A stretch of 64,000 nt of DNA from Acidobacteriota bacterium (lineage in GTDB: Bacteria; Acidobacteriota; Vicinamibacteria; Marinacidobacterales; Marinacidobacteraceae), in assembly GCA_009840635.1 (NCBI GenBank), contig VXNL01000053.1:20658-84657 (forward strand), read 5' to 3'. The stretch's first letter is position 1; every line of letters starts with the position of its first letter. A model generated the notes under the pieces. The model made no database searches. It was not told where the DNA came from and was given only the letters and a program-made list of their open reading frames with translations. The translations under genes were made by a program, and so were the position numbers. Below, piece by piece: positions 54,374-61,827 of this stretch.

Positions 54374-57232
54374 CTAGAACACGAATCCTGCCAGCAGCAT
54401 GATCCGGCGCGGCTCCACCCAGCTCGACGGGATGAACTGCTCGCCCGGAGTCTCGAGCCGCAGACTCTGGTTCCAGATGCTGGCGGTACTGTTCAGCGCG
54501 TTGTAGAGGTAGAGGTCCAGTTTCGCGGTGACATCGCCGATGTCGATCCGCTTTCCGAGACGGAGATCCACGATGTTGAGCTGCGGGTGCTCCAGCCCTG
54601 CGCGCGAGCCCGCCAGCTCCACGATCATGTTCTGCGGCTGCTGGCCGACCAAAGCCCCGGGCGCCCGAACCTGCCGCGAGAACGGCTTCCCGCTCTCGAT
54701 GTTCACGTTGGCGGCGAGTATCAGGTCCCAGGGCAGGAACAGGACCCCCTGCAGCCGGAACATGTGCGGCCGGTCACCCTGGAGCCGCTGCCCGTCGTTC
54801 AGGTTCAGATAGGCGTTCGGATCCTGTCCGGTCGTGCTCCCGTAGAAGGGATTGTTCTGGGCCTCGAACCACGGGCGCGGGATCAACCCGTGCGACTTCG
54901 AGAAGGTGTAGGAGCCTTGGATGTTCCACAGGCCGGCGTCCCGCATCGCGAAGTAGAACAGGATCCCGTCGTAGGTCTGCTCGTACTTGCTCGGAGCGCC
55001 GGGGAAATCTCCCGGTGAATTCCCCTTCACCAGCGTCGGTTGCGCGGTCTGGCTCAGGAGCGTCATTGGGGCCCCCGTATAGGGGTCCGCCCACTGCACC
55101 GATTCGTACTGCCCGCCCAGGATGGACCAGCCCACCATCCGTTCGGTGTACTTGTGGACGTACTGCAGACCGAAGGACATGTTGCTGCCGACCTCCCGTT
55201 CGTAGGCGGCGGTGTAGTGGTAGGACCGCGGCGCCTCCAGGTTGTCCGGCTGCGCCAGGTCCGCGGCGGTGGTCGCGAAGAGAAGGTCACCAAGCGTCCC
55301 GTCGTCGTTCAGGGCGTATAGCTGCCACGGTGTGACCCCGGGCGCCGGAGCGTCCCAGTTGCCGATGACGTTCTGGTCGTAGTGGATCCCGAAGAACCCC
55401 TTGATGGCCGAGCGGCCCTCCTCGTCCGGGCGGAAGGTGAACCCGACCCGGGGGCTGACCAGGTTCCAGGCCACGATGTCCGGATCCCCGGGCGCGCTTC
55501 CCGACACCGACACCGCATTGATGGCGGTGAACTCGGTTTCCTGTCCGGAGTCGGGCACGCCGAGTAGTTCGTACGCGGGGATTTCGCCGCGGTTCAGGTC
55601 GAGGCGGACGCCCAGGTTCAGCGTGAGCCGTTCTCCGACGTTCACGGTGTCGTCAATGAAAAGACCGTGGTCGCGGGAGATGCCGCCGTAGCGGTAGGGC
55701 TCCTGGATGACCTGGTAGAGATACCCGCCCGACTGGTACTGGTAGGCGCTGTTCGGCCCGGCAGCCACTGCGGTTTCGGCAACCCCCCGGGCGAGCTGCA
55801 CGCCGAAGCGGAACTCGTGCTGCGCGCCGAGGAAGTCATCGGCGTAGTGCGTGATCTTGGCGTTGAACTGGTTGCTCCAGGTCCGGTAGTCCCACGGATA
55901 GGTGATCCCACCCTCGTAGGTCGTCGTCGGCTCCGCGTCGTAGTTGACAAAGGGCATGTCGAAGCTGCCGGTAGGCGAATCGTGGATGTCGCTCGCCGTC
56001 CACTGGGAATACCGCGCCTCGAAGATGGTGGTGTCCGAGATCGTGCTCGTCAGGCCGCCTGCGAAGGTGACCGTGGCGCCCCGCTCCACGAAAGCGGCGG
56101 AGGCGCTCACGTTCGGTGAACTACCGCCGATGAACGCCCAGTCCTCGATATGGGAGTTCACGAAGATCTCGTGGCGGTCCGAGAGCTTCGTGGTGAGCTT
56201 CAGACTCAGCTTGTCGTTCTCGCTGTTGTCGGCGGTGGCGTCCGCCGGATTGTTTCCGGCTTCCCAGGCGCTGTCCCGTGAGTACTGGCCGCCCGCCATG
56301 AACCACATCCGCTCGCGAATCACCGGGCCGCCGACGGTCAGGGTGACGTCCGCGAAGTCGTCCCGCTCGTAGGCGAACGCGTCCGGGCTTCCCTCCGAGA
56401 CCGGTTCCCCGGTGCCGGCGTCCGCGTAGATCTCGGGGAAGGTGAGGGCGTCGCTCTGGTAGAAGTAATTGCCGGCGCCGCTGAAGACGTCACCGCCCTT
56501 CTTGGTCACGATCTTGAAGGTGCCGCCGGTGGCGTTGCCGAACTCGGCCGGCGCGCCGACCCCGATGATCTCGACCTCCTCGATCATGTCCACGTTCGGG
56601 TCTCCCCAGGAGGAGCCGGTTTCGGGCGCGCTCGTCTCGACTCCGTCGATGTTCCACGAGTTCGACTGCTGGTTCGAGCCGAAAGCGATCGCCCGGTCGC
56701 CGCCGCCGCCGCTGTTCATCTGGCTGATCCCGGGCGAGATGTGGACGTAGTCGTAGAAGTTCCGTTCGGTCGGCAGTTCCTCGACGAGCTCAGTGTTGAA
56801 GGTGGTGATGGAGGCGTTCGAGCTGACGTCGAGCAGCGGGGCCTCGGCGACGACCTGGACTGTTTCGGTGACGCCGGAAAGGCTGAGCGCGGCGTCGAGA
56901 GTCACCGTCGTGGTGATGCCGACCCTCACCCCCTCGAAGCGCACGGTGTCGAAGCCGGACAGCGACACCTCGACGGCGTAGTCGCCCGCCGGGAGCGCCG
57001 GGAACCGGAACACGCCGGACTCGTTTGTGACCGCGGTTCGAGAACCGCCGATGATGGCGTCACTCAGGATGGTCGCCGTAGCGCCCGGGATCACCGCGCC
57101 GCTGTCGTCGGTGACCGTGCCCCGGATGAGGCCGTTGTCCTGGGCGAGGGATGCCGCCGGAAGCGCCAGCGCCAGGATCAGGATCCCGAGCGCCAGCCCT
57201 GCCGGCCGCGGAAAGTGGAAACGATGCGTCAT
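54374..57232 (-). CDS. TonB-dependent receptor with carboxypeptidase-regulatory-like N-terminal domain
   Basis: 952 residues from ATG 57232 (GGGAGA just upstream); the frame is open further but through a REP unit. Signal MTHRFHFPRPAGLALGILIL to SLAQ; residues ~33-115 are a CarboxypepD_reg-like beta-sandwich (IRGTVTDDSGAVIPGATATI; GDYAVEVSLSGFDTVRFEGV); then the plug (EELPTERNFYDYVHISPGIS; SNSWNIDGVETSAPETG) and a long beta-barrel ending in Phe (LLAGFVF), as outer-membrane proteins do. This Oar-like class is abundant in Acidobacteriota and probably imports peptides or glycans. The substrate is not readable, but exported peptidases lie next to it. Confidence 0.92.
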   Translation of the reverse strand: MTHRFHFPRPAGLALGILILALALPAASLAQDNGLIRGTVTDDSGAVIPGATATILSDAIIGGSRTAVTNESGVFRFPALPAGDYAVEVSLSGFDTVRFEGVRVGITTTVTLDAALSLSGVTETVQVVAEAPLLDVSSNASITTFNTELVEELPTERNFYDYVHISPGISQMNSGGGGDRAIAFGSNQQSNSWNIDGVETSAPETGSSWGDPNVDMIEEVEIIGVGAPAEFGNATGGTFKIVTKKGGDVFSGAGNYFYQSDALTFPEIYADAGTGEPVSEGSPDAFAYERDDFADVTLTVGGPVIRERMWFMAGGQYSRDSAWEAGNNPADATADNSENDKLSLKLTTKLSDRHEIFVNSHIEDWAFIGGSSPNVSASAAFVERGATVTFAGGLTSTISDTTIFEARYSQWTASDIHDSPTGSFDMPFVNYDAEPTTTYEGGITYPWDYRTWSNQFNAKITHYADDFLGAQHEFRFGVQLARGVAETAVAAGPNSAYQYQSGGYLYQVIQEPYRYGGISRDHGLFIDDTVNVGERLTLNLGVRLDLNRGEIPAYELLGVPDSGQETEFTAINAVSVSGSAPGDPDIVAWNLVSPRVGFTFRPDEEGRSAIKGFFGIHYDQNVIGNWDAPAPGVTPWQLYALNDDGTLGDLLFATTAADLAQPDNLEAPRSYHYTAAYEREVGSNMSFGLQYVHKYTERMVGWSILGGQYESVQWADPYTGAPMTLLSQTAQPTLVKGNSPGDFPGAPSKYEQTYDGILFYFAMRDAGLWNIQGSYTFSKSHGLIPRPWFEAQNNPFYGSTTGQDPNAYLNLNDGQRLQGDRPHMFRLQGVLFLPWDLILAANVNIESGKPFSRQVRAPGALVGQQPQNMIVELAGSRAGLEHPQLNIVDLRLGKRIDIGDVTAKLDLYLYNALNSTASIWNQSLRLETPGEQFIPSSWVEPRRIMLLAGFVF

Positions 57233-57248
57233 GAGCGTCTCCCTGGAG

Positions 57249-57262
57249 AATCTCCGGAGATT
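57249..57262. promoter_or_regulatory. Palindromic site in the receptor leader
   Basis: AATCTCCGGAGATT is a perfect 14-bp palindrome 16 bp upstream of the receptor ATG. A second dyad, CACAG...CTGTG, lies at 57267-57285. Together they occupy the 152-bp leader between the TPR gene and the receptor. They could be operator sites or mRNA structure near the ribosome site. No regulator is encoded nearby. Confidence 0.45.
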
Positions 57263-57384
57263 TGGTTCACAGGATTCGGTTCTGTGGATTGGAGGACGGG
57301 ATTTTGCTCCAAACAGCCCGGTTTTTCCACAGTTTCGGGTCCCCGGAGGGTCCCGGCGGCATCGACTGCCATCGCAAAGAGCAA

Positions 57385-59142
57385 TCAGGGTGCCGTGCCG
57401 GAATGGGAACCTGGCAGGGCGCCGTCCTGTTGCGTTCTCCACGCGAGTGGCGGTGGGGGTTTCGCCTCCCTTCGGACCCCCACCGGGAGAACTGGGGCGA
57501 TGCCGGCCGGAGGCCGGCGCTCCGACCGGCAATCCGGATCCGTGAGGAGAGCGCGGGCGGCATATCGGGCGGCCAACTCGTTCTCTCTGACGGCGCGGGC
57601 CACCCTTGCCGCAGCGGAGAGTGTTGCCGAGTCGAAGCGGCGGAACGCCAGCGACCGGCGCAGCGCGGCCAGCGCCTCTGAATGGCGGCCCGACCCTTCG
57701 AGGGCTAATCCGAACTCGGCCAGATCGGCGGCGAGCTCGGCCGAGTTGGCGCCGGCACCTTCGCGGCCGTTCAACAGCCCCTCCCAGTGTCGCAAAGCCT
57801 CCTCCAGATCGCCGGCCGCGGCGGCATCCCGCGCGCGCCGACGGTCTCGTTCCGCCCGATTGGCGCGTTCCCAGGCTTCGGCTTCAGCGGCCTTGACCGC
57901 GTCGAGACGGACCAGTACTGCTTCGGCAGCCGGCGCATCCCCGGCCCGCCGCAGCGCGGCGTGGAGGCTGGTCAGGATGGCGGCATGGTCTGGAGCCACG
58001 TCGGCCAGACGGATGAGTGCGCCCGCCGCGCGCTCCACCTCTCCCTCCCGGAGCGCGGCTTTCGCGAGCGCGAACCGGGTGTTCAGGGCGTCCGGCCGGC
58101 GCACCGCCCGGCTCTCGAGAAGGGTCAGTAGTTCGGGATCCCCCCCGGCGACGATGGCATCGAGCGCCACGCTCGCCATCTCGCCAGCGCTGGCCGGATC
58201 GAGACGTAGGGCCTCGCGGTAGGCATCGAGCGACCCCTCCATGTCCAGCCGGAAGGCGCGGAGACGGCCGAGCGTCATCCAGAGGGACGGCTCGTCGCGG
58301 AGTCCGGCCGCCAATGCCCGCTCGGCCTCCGCCAGAGCTTCCTCCGGAGCCGACTCGGCCGACGTCCAGGCGACAAGGAACAGGGCCCGGGGATCGTCCG
58401 GGGCGACGTCGGCCGCCGCCTGGGCCGCACATTGCGCAAGCCGAGGAATCCCGGCCCCGTCTGCCGCGAGCGCCAGCGCCGTCCACGGCGCCGGCCGGTC
58501 CGGCGTCTGTTCCGTCGCCTTCCTTGCCGCATCGAGGCTTGTTTCCAAAAGCGTTTCCCACGACTCGGTCATCGGCCCAACGCCCTCCGCCGAGGCGAGC
58601 CTCCGAGCGAGGCTGGACCGCCCGAGGAGCGCCGGGAGGTAGGTCGGCGCGATCCGCAGCGAGCGGCCGGTGGCTTCGAGAGCCTCCTCGAGGCGGCCGG
58701 TCTGGCCCAGGGCGTCGGAGTAGAGCGCCCACGCCAGCCCGGGGCGCTGGACCGGAACCGCCCCATCGGGAGCTTCGGGGCCGTAGGAGTGGGTTGCGGC
58801 GTCCAGGTGGTCCGAAGCGATTTCCCATTCACCCCGTTCCACCGCGAGCGCTCCGAGCTGGAACCGGGCCGGGCCGTGGAAGGGAACGTCGTCGACCACC
58901 GACAGGAGGATCGGGATCGCCCGGTCCGCTTCCTCGGCGGCAAGAAGCGCGATGGCCCGCTCCATCCGGGCGCGGACGTCGGTGGGAGGCTGGTTCGCGC
59001 CGCCAGCGGCTACGCCGACGAGGACGAGACCGAGGGCGAAACCGGCGATGGCATTGCGCCGAAGCGGGTCAGTGGGCGTTTCGCTCGCCTGGCGCGAGCG
59101 ATGCCGGCCCGAGGCCGGCGCTCCGAGCGCTAACCCGGTCAT
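57385..59142 (-). CDS. Tetratricopeptide-repeat protein, start-coupled to the CRTAC1 gene
   Basis: 585 residues. The ATG at 59142 overlaps the CRTAC1 stop (ATGA). The first ~28 residues (TGLALGAPASGRHRSRQASE) are translated REP sequence; a hydrophobic stretch NAIAGFALGLVLVGVAAGGA then looks like the real signal or anchor. Many TPR-like helices follow (EEADRAIPILLSVVDDVPFH; AGLRDEPSLWMTLGRLRAFR; HSEALAALRRSLAFRRFDSA). The last ~45 residues again read through a REP unit (RSERRPPAGIAPVL). CRTAC1 plus TPR gene pairs are common; the TPR protein probably acts with its neighbour outside the cytoplasm. Confidence 0.8.
   Translation of the reverse strand: MTGLALGAPASGRHRSRQASETPTDPLRRNAIAGFALGLVLVGVAAGGANQPPTDVRARMERAIALLAAEEADRAIPILLSVVDDVPFHGPARFQLGALAVERGEWEIASDHLDAATHSYGPEAPDGAVPVQRPGLAWALYSDALGQTGRLEEALEATGRSLRIAPTYLPALLGRSSLARRLASAEGVGPMTESWETLLETSLDAARKATEQTPDRPAPWTALALAADGAGIPRLAQCAAQAAADVAPDDPRALFLVAWTSAESAPEEALAEAERALAAGLRDEPSLWMTLGRLRAFRLDMEGSLDAYREALRLDPASAGEMASVALDAIVAGGDPELLTLLESRAVRRPDALNTRFALAKAALREGEVERAAGALIRLADVAPDHAAILTSLHAALRRAGDAPAAEAVLVRLDAVKAAEAEAWERANRAERDRRRARDAAAAGDLEEALRHWEGLLNGREGAGANSAELAADLAEFGLALEGSGRHSEALAALRRSLAFRRFDSATLSAAARVARAVRENELAARYAARALLTDPDCRSERRPPAGIAPVLPVGVRREAKPPPPLAWRTQQDGALPGSHSGTAP
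57499..57527. repeat. REP-like unit inside the 3' end of the TPR gene
   Basis: GATGCCGGCCGGAGGCCGGC continuing to GCTCCGACC, a near-perfect copy of the window's REP family. It is translated as part of the TPR protein's C-terminus on the minus strand. The same unit also lies about 270 bp upstream of the receptor gene's ATG. Confidence 0.75.
59100..59128. repeat. REP-like unit inside the 5' end of the TPR gene
   Basis: GATGCCGGCCCGAGGCCGGC continuing to GCTCCGAGC. On the minus strand it encodes GAPASGRH near the N-terminus of the TPR protein, directly after the coupled ATG. Together with the unit at 57499 it brackets the gene. Confidence 0.75.
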
Positions 59143-60812
59143 GCCGGCGGGAGGGCGACGGCCGCGGCGCCGCGACGCAGGAGCCAGGTTGTGTTCACGG
59201 CCAGGGCGCGATGCGTTTCGGCGGCCCCGTCGGGCCAGCGGATCTCGATCTCCACCGGTTGCGCCCCGGAATTGCCCGGAGATCCGAGTCCGAATTGCAG
59301 GATCCGCTCGCTGTCGGAGGCGTAGCTTTCGCCGGCTCGCTGCGAGCGCGACTGCCGGAGCGAGACGAGCGTAACCTGGGCCCCCAGGGCGTCACGTTCT
59401 CCCTCGGAGTCCACGAGTCGGATTCGGACCCAGGCCCCGCCGACCGGTCGGTCCCGAGCCCAGAGCGTGGGGACGTCGTCCTGGTTGGCGACCGCGATCT
59501 CCCACCGGCCGTCCCCTTCGACGTCGAGGAGCGCCATTCCCCGTGAGGATCGTACGGGCGGCCCCAGGGTTTTCGCTCCGTAGGTCCCGCCGTTCCGGAG
59601 GAAGAGCTGGTCCGGCTGCCCGTAGGTCTCTCCGAGCGCCGGATCGTCCTCGACCTGCGGATAGAGGTGGCCGTTCGCGAAAGCGACGTCCAGGTCGCCA
59701 TCGTTGTCGGCGTCGAAGAACAGGGCGCCCCAGCCCAGCGGCCGGAAGGTCGCGGTCGCCATGCCCGCGCCCACGGCGTCCTCGAGGAACAGCGAGGGGC
59801 CGACTCCCTGGTAGAAGGCGTAGTGGTCGTGGGCGAAGTTCGTGACCACCAGGTCGGGCCACCCGTCCTCGTCCGCATCCGCGGCGGCCACCCCCATGCT
59901 GCCCTGCGTCGCCCCGTCGGCGCTCAGCGCGACCCCCGTGAACAGTCCGGCATCCCGGAAAAGGCCGCCGCGGTTTTCGAGCATGTCGTTCGGACCGCTG
60001 TCGTTAGCCACGAAGATGTCCTGATCGCCGTCGTCGTCGAAGTCGAGCGCGACGGCCCCCATGGAGTAGCGCGCCGGAACGTCTCCGATTCCGGTCGCGT
60101 CGCTTGCATCCTCGAACGTGCCGTTCCCGCGCCCGCGGAAAAAGCGGTTGGCCTGCGGAACGAGGCCGCGCGGGCCGTCGAGCACCGGGACCCTCCCGCG
60201 CCAACGCCGGGTCCGCCTTCCGTCCCGGATGTCCGGCTCGTCCGTTTCGATGTAGTTGGCGACGAAGAGGTCGAGCGTGCGGTCGCCGTCGGCGTCCAGA
60301 AAGACCGCTCCGATGCTCCACCCGGGGTCCGCGACCCCGGCTCGCTCCCCGATCTCGGAGAAGGTCCCATCCCCGTTGTTGCGAAAGAACAGGTTGGGGC
60401 CCAGGGCCGTCACGTAGAGATCGGGAAGGCCGTCGCCGTCGAAGTCCGCGCTCACCGCGCCCTGGCCGTAGATCTCGGTCACGAGCCCAGCCGCCTCGGT
60501 GACGTCGGAGAAACGCCGGCCGCCCTCGTTCCGGTAGAGAGCTCCGGAACGCGCTTGCCAGGCGCCCTCCGGATCGTCCCAGGAGGGGGCATTGGGGAAA
60601 TAGAGGTCCGGAAGCCCGTCCTGGTCGTAGTCGAGGACCGCGACTCCCGTTCCGGTGGATTCCGCGATGTGGTTCTTCTCGGGCCCGCCCGTCCCGGTGA
60701 CAACCGAGAGGCCCGCCTCGGAGGCGATGTCACGGTATTCCTGGCCCGCGACCGGCGAGGCGAGTGACGGAGCCAGGGCGATCACGAGGATCCCGGCGAG
60801 CGCTCGAGCCAC
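59139..60812 (-). CDS. CRTAC1-like exported protein with FG-GAP/VCBS repeats and ASPIC/UnbV domain
   Basis: About 557 residues from GTG 60812, 16 bp after the reductase stop; the upstream frame overlaps that gene. Signal VARALAGILVIALAPSLASP to VAGQ, then at least five FG-GAP/VCBS repeats with calcium-loop Asp clusters: VLDYDQDGLPDLYFPNAP, SADFDGDGLPDLYVTALG, FLDADGDRTLDLFVANY, ALDFDDDGDQDIFVANDSG and FFDADNDGDLDVAFANGH. The C-terminal ASPIC/UnbV-type domain ends EIEIRWPDGAAETHRALAVN. A beta-propeller, probably adhesive or ligand-binding, on the outside of the cell. Confidence 0.88.
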   Translation of the reverse strand: MARALAGILVIALAPSLASPVAGQEYRDIASEAGLSVVTGTGGPEKNHIAESTGTGVAVLDYDQDGLPDLYFPNAPSWDDPEGAWQARSGALYRNEGGRRFSDVTEAAGLVTEIYGQGAVSADFDGDGLPDLYVTALGPNLFFRNNGDGTFSEIGERAGVADPGWSIGAVFLDADGDRTLDLFVANYIETDEPDIRDGRRTRRWRGRVPVLDGPRGLVPQANRFFRGRGNGTFEDASDATGIGDVPARYSMGAVALDFDDDGDQDIFVANDSGPNDMLENRGGLFRDAGLFTGVALSADGATQGSMGVAAADADEDGWPDLVVTNFAHDHYAFYQGVGPSLFLEDAVGAGMATATFRPLGWGALFFDADNDGDLDVAFANGHLYPQVEDDPALGETYGQPDQLFLRNGGTYGAKTLGPPVRSSRGMALLDVEGDGRWEIAVANQDDVPTLWARDRPVGGAWVRIRLVDSEGERDALGAQVTLVSLRQSRSQRAGESYASDSERILQFGLGSPGNSGAQPVEIEIRWPDGAAETHRALAVNTTWLLRRGAAAVALPPA

Positions 60813-60828
60813 CCGGATCGCAGGTCGC

Positions 60829-61827
60829 TCAGTCCCGCGGCGCCGGTTGTTCGTGCCCCAGTACCGGGTGCGGGATGTAGGGCGCCTCGAGCGCCGCAAT
60901 CGTTTCCTCATCGAGCGTCAGGTCCACGGCGGCAGCGAGTTCCTCCATCTGTTCGACGCGGGTGGTGCCCACGATGGCCGAATCGACGCCGGGCACCGAC
61001 AGAAGCCAGGCGAGCGCCACCTTCGCTGGCGTTTCGCCGAGGCGGGCAGAGACTTCGATCAGCGTATCCAGCACCTCGAAGTCCGCCTCCTCGTAGTACA
61101 GCCGGTCCGCGTAGTCATCGTCCCGGGCCCGCGGCGTCGGATCGCGCCGAGTACGGGTGCGGTTCCCGGCCAGGAATCCCCGGGCGAGCGGGCTCCAGGG
61201 GATCATCCCGATCCCCTGGTCGAGGCAGAGCGGCACCATTTCGCGCTCCTCTTCGCGATACACGAGATTCAGGTGGTTCTGCATCGAGACGAACCGGGAG
61301 GCGCCCATGGCGTCCGCGGTGAAGAGCATGGTGGCGAACTCCCAGGCGGCCATGCTGCTGGCGCCGAGGTAGCGCACCTTCCCGGCTTTCACCAGCGAAT
61401 CGAGGGCTTCGATGGTCTCCTCGACGGGGGTTTCGTGGTCGAAGCGGTGGATCTGGTAGAGGTCGATGTAGTCGAGCCCGAGCCGCTTCAGGGAAGCGTC
61501 GCAGGCGGCCACGATGTGCTTTCGCGAAAGGCCGCCGCGGTTCGGGCCCTTGGCGACCGGGAAATACACCTTGCTGGCGAGCACGTAGTCCTCGCGGTGG
61601 GCCAGTTCCCGGAGCATCTTGCCGGTGATCTCCTCGCTGACACCCTTCGAGTACATGTTTGCGGTGTCGAAGAAGTTGATGCCGAGGTCCAGCGCCTTCC
61701 GGAAGTGGGCGCGTGACGCTTCCTCGTCGAGGATCCAGGAACGCCAGTTCGGATCGCCGTAGGTCATGCAGCCGAGCGTCAGCCGGCTGACCTCGAGGCC
61801 CGTGGTGCCCAGTCGCACGGTCTTCAT
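60829..61827 (-). CDS. Aldo/keto reductase
   Basis: 332 residues from ATG 61827 (MKTVRLGTTGLEVSRLTLGC). The AKR catalytic tetrad can be placed: Asp and Tyr in FFDTANMYSKGVSEE, Lys in YVLASKVYFPV and His in DLYQIHRFDHETP. PWSPLARGFLAGN and the C-terminal NADPH motif VDSAIVGTTRVEQMEEL fit the YajO/IolS-like group. Reduces an aldehyde or ketone with NADPH in the cytoplasm; substrate unknown. Its start overlaps the stop of the antiporter gene (61824-61827, ATGA). Confidence 0.94.
   Translation of the reverse strand: MKTVRLGTTGLEVSRLTLGCMTYGDPNWRSWILDEEASRAHFRKALDLGINFFDTANMYSKGVSEEITGKMLRELAHREDYVLASKVYFPVAKGPNRGGLSRKHIVAACDASLKRLGLDYIDLYQIHRFDHETPVEETIEALDSLVKAGKVRYLGASSMAAWEFATMLFTADAMGASRFVSMQNHLNLVYREEEREMVPLCLDQGIGMIPWSPLARGFLAGNRTRTRRDPTPRARDDDYADRLYYEEADFEVLDTLIEVSARLGETPAKVALAWLLSVPGVDSAIVGTTRVEQMEELAAAVDLTLDEETIAALEAPYIPHPVLGHEQPAPRD

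Noticed and set aside
57233..57532. A 100-residue N-terminal extension of the TonB receptor
   Set aside because: It translates a REP unit and the leader; the ATG at 57232 has a ribosome site and begins the signal peptide.
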